A stretch of 64,000 nucleotides of DNA, taken from positions 1-64,000 of the forward strand of contig KV835892.1 in the NCBI GenBank assembly GCA_001838165.1, given 5' to 3'. Below, piece after piece: positions 46,729 to 54,438 of this stretch. The translations under genes were made by a program, and so were the position numbers. Position 1 is the first letter of the stretch. Every line of letters begins with the position of its first letter. Source of the DNA: Actinomyces sp. HMSC035G02 (GTDB taxonomy: Bacteria > Actinomycetota > Actinomycetes > Actinomycetales > Actinomycetaceae). Under the pieces are notes generated by a model that worked only from the letters and a program-made list of their open reading frames with translations, was not told where the DNA came from and searched no databases.

Positions 46729-47826
46729 ATGGCACGCGTCGCAGTCATCGGCGGAGGTTACGGAGGCGTCACGGTCGCAAAGGGGCTGGACCCCCTCGCG
46801 GACGTTGTTCTCATCGAACAGAAAGACCAGTTCGTCCACCACGCAGCCGCGCTGCGTGCCGCGGTCGACACCGTGTGGGAACACGCGATCTTCATGCCCT
46901 ACACGAACCTGCTGCACCGCGGCGAGGTCGTTCGCGGCACTGTCTCGCGCGTTGACGGCACGACCGTTCACGTGTTCGGCCACGACCCGATCGAGGCAGA
47001 CTACGTCGTGTTCGCGACCGGATCAACCTATCCGTTCCCCGCGAAGTACTCCTCCTACCGCTCCTCCGTGGCCAAGGCCCGCCTCGAGCAGCTGCATGAG
47101 AACCTCGGCCGCGCCCGCTCCGTCATGATTGTTGGCGGTGGCACCGTCGGAATCGAGCTGACCGGCGAGCTCGCCAACGCCTTCCCGGGCCTGGACATTA
47201 CGATCGTCGAGGCCTCAGATCAGATCCTGGGAACCCCCGGATACACCGATGCACTGCGCAACGAGATCCGCGAGCAGCTGAGCACCCTTGGCGTGCGCGT
47301 CGTGACCGGCTCGGAGCTGGCCTACCTGCCCCCGCAGAACGTCGGCGACCTCGGCCACTTCATGGTCGAAACCAAGAACGGTGACGTCATCGAAGCCGAC
47401 CTGTGGTTCCAGTGCTACGGTGCCCGCGCCAACACCGGCTTCCTCATCGGCAGCGACTACGAGTCTGTCATGAACCCGAACGGCACCATCCGCGTCGAGG
47501 GCACCATGCAGGTCGTGGATCACCCGAACGTCTACGCTGTTGGCGACCTCACCGACGTGCGTGAGTCGAAGCGTGCCGATGCCGCGCGCCAGCAGGCCCG
47601 CGTCGTGATCGCGAACATCACCGCGCAGATCGAGGGGGAGAAGCCCGACGCCATCTACCAGCCGACGAAGGAATGGGTGATCCTGCCCCTCGGCCCGAAC
47701 ATGGGTGCGTCGCAGCTGCTCGACGCGGACGGGCAGACCCGTATTCTCGGCGCGGAACAGACCGCAGAGATCAAGGGAACGGACTTGATGGTCTCCGTTA
47801 TCCGTTCGCAGCTCAACCTCCCCTGA
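46729..47826 (+). CDS. NAD(P)H-dependent FAD oxidoreductase (NDH-2/FSP1-like)
   Basis: A 365-residue pyridine-nucleotide disulfide-oxidoreductase-fold protein. FAD-binding VAVIGGGYGGVTVAKGL is at the N-terminus, the NAD-binding Rossmann motif VMIVGGGTVGIELTGELA near 130, and the C-terminal FAD segment VYAVGDLTDV near 270. No redox CxxC pair is seen, which fits NDH-2/AIFM2-type quinone reductases rather than disulfide reductases. AAGGAGG precedes ATG 46729. Electron acceptor unproved. Confidence 0.85.
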   Translation: MARVAVIGGGYGGVTVAKGLDPLADVVLIEQKDQFVHHAAALRAAVDTVWEHAIFMPYTNLLHRGEVVRGTVSRVDGTTVHVFGHDPIEADYVVFATGSTYPFPAKYSSYRSSVAKARLEQLHENLGRARSVMIVGGGTVGIELTGELANAFPGLDITIVEASDQILGTPGYTDALRNEIREQLSTLGVRVVTGSELAYLPPQNVGDLGHFMVETKNGDVIEADLWFQCYGARANTGFLIGSDYESVMNPNGTIRVEGTMQVVDHPNVYAVGDLTDVRESKRADAARQQARVVIANITAQIEGEKPDAIYQPTKEWVILPLGPNMGASQLLDADGQTRILGAEQTAEIKGTDLMVSVIRSQLNLP

Positions 47827-47846
47827 TAAAGTGCGCCGCCTCACGG

Positions 47847-47852
47847 TAGAAT
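47847..47852 (+). promoter_or_regulatory. -10 box, leaderless candidate
   Basis: TAGAAT ends 7 nt before ATG 47860. Confidence 0.5.
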
Positions 47853-47859
47853 GACTGTC

Positions 47860-48156
47860 ATGACTGGAGATGCCCGCCGCGCGCTGACGCGCCTGCTCAA
47901 CGCTTTCGAAAACCATTTCGACATCGCCCGCGATGGAGACGAGGCCGACGACGCCGCGCTCGAAGCAGCTGAGCTTGCGCTGCGCGACGCCTTCTTCACC
48001 TACGACGACATTCTTTTCACTCAGCTGGGCGTGGAATTGCCGTTCGATATTCTCGATGACTCCGAGGATGAGGACGACGATTTCGACGAGGATGATGACA
48101 ATGAGGAAGACCGCGACGAGGATGACGACGACGATTTCATCGAAGTCGACGACTGA
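47860..48156 (+). CDS. small acidic protein with Asp/Glu-rich tail
   Basis: A 98-residue protein. The N-terminal ~60 residues are helical (DARRALTRLLNAFENHFDIA, ALRDAFFTYDDILFTQLGVELPFDI); the last ~38 residues are almost entirely Asp and Glu (28 or so). I recall similar acidic small proteins in actinobacteria carrying names such as primosomal protein, on weak grounds. An ATG at 47851 would lie inside the TAGAAT -10 box, so ATG 47860 is preferred. Possibly a DNA mimic or divalent-cation binder; function unknown. Confidence 0.7.
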   Translation: MTGDARRALTRLLNAFENHFDIARDGDEADDAALEAAELALRDAFFTYDDILFTQLGVELPFDILDDSEDEDDDFDEDDDNEEDRDEDDDDDFIEVDD

Positions 48157-48176
48157 TTCGACCATCAACTTGTCAT

Positions 48177-48220
48177 AGACGGGTGGGGCCCGAACCGTTT
48201 GGTTCGGGCCCCACCCGTCT
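48177..48220. terminator. 20-bp perfect terminator hairpin
   Basis: Arms 48177-48196 and 48201-48220 are perfect complements around GTTT, between the convergent acidic-protein and aldo/keto-reductase genes. Confidence 0.88.
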
Positions 48221-48260
48221 ATACGCATTCACACATAGTGACGATCACGCGCAGCGTGCC

Positions 48261-49193
48261 TTACTGAGCCACCTCGGAGAGCACCTGCCGAATGGGCCCA
48301 GGCAACGGCTCCGTGTATTCCAGCAGGGTTTCCAGCTGGCGCAAAGTACGGGGACCGACGAGGGCACTCGTGACGCCCGGATAGTCGCGTACCCATGCAA
48401 GCGCCACGTCGCCCGTCGAGCGCTCCAGTCCTGCGCCCGCGCGCGTGGCGGCCTCGATCACGCCACGCGCCGAACCCGTCAGGTGGCCCTCCACGAGATG
48501 GCGGAGGTGAGGTGAAGCGGCGCGTGAGTCCGCGGGCGTCGAGTGGCGGTACTTGCCCGTCAGAGCACCGCCGGCCAGCGCGGATGCGGCGATAACACCA
48601 ACACCGTGTTCGCTCAGCTCGGCAACCGTCGCTGCACGCGAGGTATCGGCGAGCGAGAAGGGGAACTCCACCACCGAGATCGGAGCGGCCGCGCCGACCA
48701 CGCCGCGCGTCACGGCCTCGGCAAGCTGCCAATGCGTCGCCCGCGATAGGCCGACGTAGCGCGCGCGGCCAGAGCGGTAGGCCGCGCTTGCCGCCTCGAG
48801 CGTTTCCTCCAGAGGAACCTCCGGGCGCGGTTCGACCATCCACACGTCCACGTAGTCCGTGTCCAACCGTGCGAGGGCATCATCGAGACTGCGCAGCAGA
48901 TCGCCGCGCCCTGCGGCGCTCACCCACGCGCCTTCAGACGCCCGGCGAACGCCACCTCGCCACGCCACCGCCACGCGGTGCCGACCCACAGCTGAGATGG
49001 CCTCGGACAGGATATCGACCGCCATGCCGTCGCCATGGGACGCGGAGCATTCCACAAGGTTGCCGCCCGCGTCGACGAAACGGCGCAGCATGTCGAGCGC
49101 TTCGGGGCCGTCAGTGTCACGCCCCCAGGTGAGCGTGCCGATGCCAATGGCCGACAGGTAGAGCCCGGTGCGGCCGCATTGCTTCAAGTCCAT
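48261..49193 (-). CDS. aldo/keto reductase-fold protein with altered catalytic tetrad
   Basis: A 310-residue TIM-barrel protein. Family segments are clear: LSAIGIGTLTWGRDTDG, EALDMLRRFVDAGGN, DLLRSLDDALARLDTDYVDVWMV, PLEETLEAASAAYRSGRARYVGLSRATHWQLAEAV and ALAWVRDYPGVTSALVGPR. At the four catalytic positions, however, Asp is Glu (VECSA), Tyr is His (SHGDG), Lys is Arg (AWRGG) and His is Glu (MVEP). NADPH-dependent carbonyl reduction is therefore unlikely in its usual form. It lies 4 nt downstream of the nuclease gene on the same strand. Confidence 0.85.
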   Translation of the reverse strand: MDLKQCGRTGLYLSAIGIGTLTWGRDTDGPEALDMLRRFVDAGGNLVECSASHGDGMAVDILSEAISAVGRHRVAVAWRGGVRRASEGAWVSAAGRGDLLRSLDDALARLDTDYVDVWMVEPRPEVPLEETLEAASAAYRSGRARYVGLSRATHWQLAEAVTRGVVGAAAPISVVEFPFSLADTSRAATVAELSEHGVGVIAASALAGGALTGKYRHSTPADSRAASPHLRHLVEGHLTGSARGVIEAATRAGAGLERSTGDVALAWVRDYPGVTSALVGPRTLRQLETLLEYTEPLPGPIRQVLSEVAQ

Positions 49194-49197
49194 GCGT

Positions 49198-50052
49198 CTA
49201 GCCTAGCCGAGTCCGCGACAGCCACCGCGCATGTTGCTCGGGGAGCGGGGGAGTGGTTCCGCCAAACACCGGGCAAAGCGTTCGCACGCCGCACCAGTTG
49301 CACAGGGGATTCTTTCGCGGTGTGAACGAGTCGTTCTCGATGTCGCGGGCGATGGAGTCCCACAGCTGGTCAATGTGACGCTCAAAGTTCGCGATGTCTC
49401 CGGCCTCAGGATCGAAGGTAATGACCTGGCCGGCTTTCAGGTAGACAAGCTGCATGCGAGAAGGAAGCACCTGCGTACGCGCGAGGAGCAGCGCGTAGAA
49501 ACGCAGCTGATACAGGGCCTCGTCCACGTAGCGCGGGCCGGGTGCCTTTCCGGTCTTGTAATCCACGACCCGCAGACGCCCGTCGGGGGCACGATCCACG
49601 CGATCGATGAAACCGAGGAGACGCACGCCGCCCGAGGTCGTCGTTGTCACGCGCTGCTCGAGCGCAGCGGGCGCAATCCACTGAGGCTGCTCGATCGCAA
49701 AGTACCCGTCGATGACCGTGCGCGCCTCGTCAAGCCACGCATCACGGTCCGCGTCATCACGAAATAACGCGGGAACCTCCGGGTTCTTCGACGCAAGAGC
49801 TTCGTATTGGGGCCACACCTGGCTGCGCGCAGCTTCGGGAGTGCGCTCGGTCGCGGGCAGAGCGAAAAGATGTTCCAGCACCGCATGCACGATTGTTCCC
49901 AGCGCCTTCGCGCGTGTTTCCGGTTCGCGATACCCGTCCAGAACATGCAGACGGTACTGCAGGGGGCATCGCTCGTATTCCTTCGCTCGCGAGGCCGAGA
50001 GAGCGGGTTCCCACGTGCGTTCGTCCGCAGAAGGGGTGATCAGGTCTGTCAT
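49198..50052 (-). CDS. RecB-like PD-(D/E)XK nuclease with Fe-S cysteines
   Basis: A 284-residue nuclease from ATG 50052. The core motifs are GTIVHAVLEHLF (His), GFIDRVDRAPDGRLRVVDYKTGKAP (Asp and DYKTG) and YQLRFYALLL (QxxxY). Cysteines at ~36 (ERCPLQY) and in LCNWCGVRTLCPVF near the C-terminus form the four-Cys iron-sulfur pattern of AddB/Cas4-like nucleases. The actinobacterial relative sits beside trmI in mycobacteria (Rv2119). No Cas genes are present. TAGCGT lies 7 nt before the start codon. Confidence 0.88.
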   Translation of the reverse strand: MTDLITPSADERTWEPALSASRAKEYERCPLQYRLHVLDGYREPETRAKALGTIVHAVLEHLFALPATERTPEAARSQVWPQYEALASKNPEVPALFRDDADRDAWLDEARTVIDGYFAIEQPQWIAPAALEQRVTTTTSGGVRLLGFIDRVDRAPDGRLRVVDYKTGKAPGPRYVDEALYQLRFYALLLARTQVLPSRMQLVYLKAGQVITFDPEAGDIANFERHIDQLWDSIARDIENDSFTPRKNPLCNWCGVRTLCPVFGGTTPPLPEQHARWLSRTRLG

Positions 50053-50059
50053 GAATACC

Positions 50060-50065
50060 ACGCTA
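50060..50065 (-). promoter_or_regulatory. -10 box of nuclease gene, leaderless candidate
   Basis: TAGCGT on the minus strand ends 7 nt before ATG 50052. Confidence 0.4.
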
Positions 50066-50118
50066 ACCCCTCCCATCCTCATCTGTGTCCTGCCATGGGC
50101 GCAGCAGGTGGCAAGCGG

Positions 50119-50124
50119 TATCCT
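50119..50124 (+). promoter_or_regulatory. -10 box of trmI, leaderless candidate
   Basis: TATCCT ends 7 nt before ATG 50132. Confidence 0.45.
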
Positions 50125-50131
50125 TTACGTA

Positions 50132-51181
50132 ATGACTATTCAGCGTAATACTTCGATGTCGGCCAGCGATTTTGGCCAGCCCACCCGCCGGGGCGTCCTT
50201 TCCGAGGGCGACCGCGTTCAGGTTCGTGACCCCAAGGGACGCTTCCACCAGGTGATTCTCGTGAGCGGGGGCCGTTTCCAGTCCAACCGCGGCGGATTCA
50301 ACCATAACGACGTCATTGGTCGTCCCGACGGCCAGGTGATCGTCACGGACGAGGGCCGCCAGTTCCAGATCCTGCGCCCGCTCCAGGTCGACTACGTCAT
50401 GTCGATGCCCCGCGGTGCCGCCGTCGTCTACCCCAAGGACGCGGGCGTCATCACCCACATGGGTGATATTTTCCCCGGCGCGACCGTCGTCGAGGCCGGC
50501 GCTGGCTCCGGCGCGCTGTCGATGGCTCTCCTGGATGCGGTTGGCCCGCAGGGCCGTCTGATTTCCGTAGAGCGCCGCCAGGACTTTGCTGACATCGCTG
50601 CTGCCAACGTCGACCTGTGGTTCGGCCGCCGCCACCCGGCGTGGGACCTGCGTGTCGGCGACGTTGACGAGGTACTGTGGTCGGCCGAAGAAGGAAGCGT
50701 CGACCGGGTCGTGCTCGACATGCTCGCGCCGTGGGAGAACATCAAGGCCATCACCCATGCGCTGATTCCGGGCGGCGTGCTCGTGTGCTACGTCGCAACC
50801 GTGACCCAGATGTCGCGTCTCGTCGAGGATCTGCGTGCCTCCGAGCGTTTCACAGATCCGATTGCCTGGGAGGACATGCGCCGCGAGTGGCACCTCGACG
50901 GCCTCGCCGTGCGCCCCGAGCACCGCATGGTGGCTCACACCGGTTTTCTGGTGGTCACCCGCCTCCTCGCGCCCGGCGTCACACCGCAGGAGCGTTCGAC
51001 ACGCCCGGCGAAGGCTGCGCAAGGCCAGAGTGGTGCCTGGGACGACGAGCAGGATTGGTCGCTGGAAAAGGTCGGCCAGCGTGTGAATTCCGAGAAGAAG
51101 GTGCGCAAGGTCCGCCGTGACGTTGTCGCACAGGCCGACACGTGGGCGTCGGAAGGACGTGAGGCAGCAAGCGATGAGTGA
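50132..51181 (+). CDS. trmI: tRNA (adenine-58-N1)-methyltransferase TrmI
   Basis: A 349-residue enzyme that makes m1A58 in the T loop of tRNA. The N-terminal domain (~15-90) has RVQVRDPKGRFHQVILVSGG; the SAM-binding motif is VVEAGAGSGALSMALLDAV (~120), with RLISVERRQDFADIA and DRVVLDMLAPWENI after it. The C-terminal ~60-residue Ala/Gln/Glu-rich tail is an extension. ATG 50132 follows a TATCCT box by 7 nt; ATG 50156 is an alternative. It overlaps the ARC gene by 8 nt, as trmI leads the pupylation operon in many actinobacteria. Confidence 0.93.
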   Translation: MTIQRNTSMSASDFGQPTRRGVLSEGDRVQVRDPKGRFHQVILVSGGRFQSNRGGFNHNDVIGRPDGQVIVTDEGRQFQILRPLQVDYVMSMPRGAAVVYPKDAGVITHMGDIFPGATVVEAGAGSGALSMALLDAVGPQGRLISVERRQDFADIAAANVDLWFGRRHPAWDLRVGDVDEVLWSAEEGSVDRVVLDMLAPWENIKAITHALIPGGVLVCYVATVTQMSRLVEDLRASERFTDPIAWEDMRREWHLDGLAVRPEHRMVAHTGFLVVTRLLAPGVTPQERSTRPAKAAQGQSGAWDDEQDWSLEKVGQRVNSEKKVRKVRRDVVAQADTWASEGREAASDE

Positions 51182-52718
51182 GGTCGAAGCCCGTCAGGCC
51201 CTCGAACGACGCCTGATATCGCTGGAGGAAAAGAACGGCCGACTCACCACGGCACTGACGACCGCGCGCACCGAGTTGATTCGGCTGCAGGGCGAGCTGG
51301 CCGACGTGTCGCGCCCTCCGCAGACTCTGGCCACGTTCGTGCGAGCATTCCCCGCGTCGCGTCAAATCGAGGTCGTGACGGGCGGTAAACGTATGCGTGT
51401 CGCCGTCGCTCCGAAGCTTGATGTCACTGACCTGTCGTACGGGCAGTGGGTGCGTCTCGACGACACGATGATCGCCGTTGCCGCAGATGACTTCCCGCGC
51501 AGCGGGCAGGTCGTGTCCGTGCTTGAGCTAGTTGGCGCAGACCGGGTGCTGGTGGCGGCGGAGGGTGGCGCGGAGACCCTGCTCGAGCTCGCCGGCCCCC
51601 TGCGCCACGGAAACCTTCGCCCCGGCGACTCCCTCGTCGTGGATGCCCGCTCGGGCATCGCATTTGAGCGCATCGTGCGCGAGGACGTCGAGCAGCTGCT
51701 CACCCCCGAGGTTCCCGACGTCACGTACGAGGACATCGGTGGCCTCGACGATCAGATTGCTCAGGTGCGCGACTCGATCGAGATGCCCTTTAACCATCCC
51801 GAGCTGTACCGCCAGTTTGGTCTGCGTCCCCCCAAAGGCATTCTCCTGTACGGCCCTCCCGGCTCGGGCAAGACCCTCATTGCGAAGGCCGTCGCTAACT
51901 CACTGTCGAAGCGCGGGGGAGCATCAACGTTTTTCCTGTCGATCAAGGGCCCGGAACTGCTCAACAAGTTTGTCGGCGAAACCGAGCGCCAGATTCGCGC
52001 CATCTTTGCCCGTGCGCGGACGCTCGCAGCCGGTGACACTCCCGTCGTCATCTTCTTCGATGAGATGGAGGCCCTGTTCCGCACGCGTGGAACGGGCGTG
52101 TCCTCAGACGTCGAAACGATGATCGTTCCGCAGCTCCTCGCTGAGATGGACGGCGTCGAATCCCTCGATAACGTCGTGATCATCGGCGCGTCCAACCGCG
52201 CGGACATGATCGATCCGGCTGTGTTGCGACCCGGCCGCCTCGACGTGCGCATCCGCGTGGATCGTCCCGACCGCGGTGGTGCCCTCGACATCTTCTCGAA
52301 GTATTTGACGCCCCAGGTGCCGATTCACGCCTCGGAAATCGAGCGTTTCGGTGGCATCAACGAGGCAGTGGCAGGCATGAGTGAACGGGCTGTCGATGCG
52401 CTCTACGCGCGTAATGAGATGACTGCGCTCTTCCTTGCAACCCTCGTGAACGGCGACCACAAGCGCATCTACCTGTCCGACCTCGTGTCCGGCGCACTCA
52501 TCGCCGGCATCGTCGAACGCGCCAAGAAGTACGCGATTAAGGACGCGCTGACGGGAGCCGCTTCTGGCCTGAGCATGGAGCATCTGCTGCGCGGTGTCCA
52601 CGAGGAGATGAATGAGTCTCTTGAGCTCGCAGCCACTTCCTCGCCGGAAGACTGGGCACGCACCAGTGGGCTGGCTCCTGAAATCGTCAGCGTGAAGCCG
52701 ATTGGAACGGTGAAATGA
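51174..52718 (+). CDS. arc: ARC/Mpa-type AAA ATPase of the Pup system
   Basis: A 514-residue AAA ATPase from ATG 51174. An N-terminal coiled coil (~5-45, which recruits Pup) precedes the OB domains (~55-180) and the AAA module with Walker A GPPGSGKTLIAKAVA, Walker B VVIFFDEMEALF and GASNRADMIDPAVLRPGRLD. The C-terminus ends KPIGTVK and lacks the proteasome-docking HbYX (QYL-type) motif found on Mpa proteins that feed a 20S core. It is preceded by trmI and overlaps dop by 4 nt. It likely unfolds pupylated proteins without degrading them. Confidence 0.93.
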   Translation: MSEVEARQALERRLISLEEKNGRLTTALTTARTELIRLQGELADVSRPPQTLATFVRAFPASRQIEVVTGGKRMRVAVAPKLDVTDLSYGQWVRLDDTMIAVAADDFPRSGQVVSVLELVGADRVLVAAEGGAETLLELAGPLRHGNLRPGDSLVVDARSGIAFERIVREDVEQLLTPEVPDVTYEDIGGLDDQIAQVRDSIEMPFNHPELYRQFGLRPPKGILLYGPPGSGKTLIAKAVANSLSKRGGASTFFLSIKGPELLNKFVGETERQIRAIFARARTLAAGDTPVVIFFDEMEALFRTRGTGVSSDVETMIVPQLLAEMDGVESLDNVVIIGASNRADMIDPAVLRPGRLDVRIRVDRPDRGGALDIFSKYLTPQVPIHASEIERFGGINEAVAGMSERAVDALYARNEMTALFLATLVNGDHKRIYLSDLVSGALIAGIVERAKKYAIKDALTGAASGLSMEHLLRGVHEEMNESLELAATSSPEDWARTSGLAPEIVSVKPIGTVK

Positions 52719-54235
52719 GCAGCGAACGTATTATTGGTACCGAGACCGAGTACGGCGTTTACCGTCCGGGCGATGCATGGGCAAACCCAATCGCTCTGTC
52801 GACGAAGGTCGTCACCACGTATGGCGAGATCAGCCGCCTCGGCACGCCCGCCGAGGGCGCGGGCGTCGTCCGCTGGGACTACACGGGGGAGGACCCGCTC
52901 AACGATCTGCGCGGCATGCGCATGTCACGTGCGGCTGCCGACCCATCGCTTCTGACTGACGATCCGTACCACCTCGCACCGTCTGGCGGTTCGGAGCGCG
53001 TTGCTCGGCCGACGCCGGAAGAACTGGCCCTTCCAGCCGCGACGACCGCCGTGCTCACGAATGGCGCACGCCTGTACGTCGACCACGCGCACCCCGAGTA
53101 CTCCGCGCCCGAGACGATCGGCGCGCGCGACGCGCTCCTGTGGGACCGTGCCGGCGAAGTGATTGCGCAGCGCGTCATGGCGCGCCTGGAAGAACAGGGC
53201 GAAGAGCCCATCGTCCTCGTCAAGAACAATACCGACGGCAAGGGCGCTGCCTACGGCACCCACGAGAACTACCAGATGCCTCGTATCACGGACCTCGATG
53301 CGATCGTCCGTGGGCTCACGCCCTTCATGGTGACGCGTCCCGTTATCTGCGGTGCCGGCCGCGTCGGACGGGGGCAAAAGAGCGAGGTTCCCGGTTTCCA
53401 GATGTCCCAGCGCGCCGACTTCGTCGAGAACGAGGTTGGACTTGAGACCACCTTCAACCGCCCGATCATCAACACGCGCGACGAGCCGCATGCGAATCCG
53501 GCTCAGTTCCGCCGACTCCACGTGATCGGCGGAGACGGCAACATGTTCGATGTGTCGGCCTTCCTGCGTTTCGGAACGACGTCGCTCGTACTGTGGGCGA
53601 TCGAGCAGGGTACCGACCTGCGCTGGGACTCGATCGTTATGGACGATCCGGTGCAGGAAACCTGGAACGTGTCGCATCACCCCGACCTCGACTACAAGGT
53701 GACGACTGCAGGCGGTGCCTACACGGCGGCAGAGCTCCAGCAGGTGTACCTCGATCTGGTGCTCGACACGTTTGAGGAAACCGGAACGACGCCCACGGAG
53801 GCCGACCGGGAGATCCTTACTCTCTGGCAGTCGGTGCTTGATCGCATGCGCGCCGATCTTTTCTCGGTGGCCACCGAGGTTGAATGGGTGGGCAAGTACC
53901 AGCTTGTCAAGCGACAGAAGGAACGCGCCGGGCTTGAGTGGACCGATCCGCGTCTGGCCGCCATCGACCTGCAGTGGGCAGACCTGCGTCCCAGCCACGG
54001 CCTCGTCTACCGACTCGCGAAGGCCGGAATGGTGCGCCGCCTCGTGTCCGATGAGGAGGTCGAGCGCGCCGCAGATGTGGCGCCCACGAACACTCGTGCT
54101 CACGTTCGCGGATGGGCCGTCGCCAATCGACCCGACCTCGTGAAGGCGTCATGGTCGTCGCTCGTGTTCGATCCCGGCGCAGGCGATCTCGTTCGCTTCC
54201 CGATCGCTGACGCTCGCGACACCTCCACCCGATAA
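52715..54235 (+). CDS. dop: Dop, Pup deamidase/depupylase
   Basis: A 506-residue member of the carboxylate-amine ligase-like family. The N-terminal IGTETEYGVYRPG, the Dop-loop region (WDYTGEDPLNDLRGMRMSR), the catalytic Asp in LYVDHAHPEYSAPE and the ATP-binding NNTDGKGAAYGTHENYQM all fit Dop rather than PafA. Dop converts the C-terminal Gln of Pup to Glu and also removes Pup from targets. Its ATG overlaps the ARC stop; pup follows 25 nt later. Confidence 0.95.
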   Translation: MSSERIIGTETEYGVYRPGDAWANPIALSTKVVTTYGEISRLGTPAEGAGVVRWDYTGEDPLNDLRGMRMSRAAADPSLLTDDPYHLAPSGGSERVARPTPEELALPAATTAVLTNGARLYVDHAHPEYSAPETIGARDALLWDRAGEVIAQRVMARLEEQGEEPIVLVKNNTDGKGAAYGTHENYQMPRITDLDAIVRGLTPFMVTRPVICGAGRVGRGQKSEVPGFQMSQRADFVENEVGLETTFNRPIINTRDEPHANPAQFRRLHVIGGDGNMFDVSAFLRFGTTSLVLWAIEQGTDLRWDSIVMDDPVQETWNVSHHPDLDYKVTTAGGAYTAAELQQVYLDLVLDTFEETGTTPTEADREILTLWQSVLDRMRADLFSVATEVEWVGKYQLVKRQKERAGLEWTDPRLAAIDLQWADLRPSHGLVYRLAKAGMVRRLVSDEEVERAADVAPTNTRAHVRGWAVANRPDLVKASWSSLVFDPGAGDLVRFPIADARDTSTR

Positions 54236-54260
54236 ACGACGACAGAAAGAAGAAGGAACA

Positions 54261-54437
54261 ATGTCGAATCAGATTTTTGCTGGCGGAGCGAGCCCCATCG
54301 ACGACGCGCTCGAGGCCGGCGGCCAGGTTCAGGCCCGCACCTCCTCGATCGATTCTCTCCTCGATGAGATCGACTCCGTCCTCGAAACCAACGCCGAGGC
54401 CTTCGTGCAGGGATTTGTCCAGAAGGGCGGCCAGTGA
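54261..54437 (+). CDS. pup: prokaryotic ubiquitin-like protein Pup
   Basis: A 58-residue ORF: MSNQIFAGGASPIDDALEAG to the middle, a helical Dop/PafA/ARC-binding region (SSIDSLLDEIDSVLETNAEAF, ~28-48), and the C-terminus KGGQ. The terminal Gln means Dop must deamidate it to Glu before conjugation. GAAGGAA precedes ATG 54261. It sits between dop and pafA; its size matches other Pup proteins (about 60-70 residues). Confidence 0.96.
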   Translation: MSNQIFAGGASPIDDALEAGGQVQARTSSIDSLLDEIDSVLETNAEAFVQGFVQKGGQ

Positions 54438-54438
54438 C

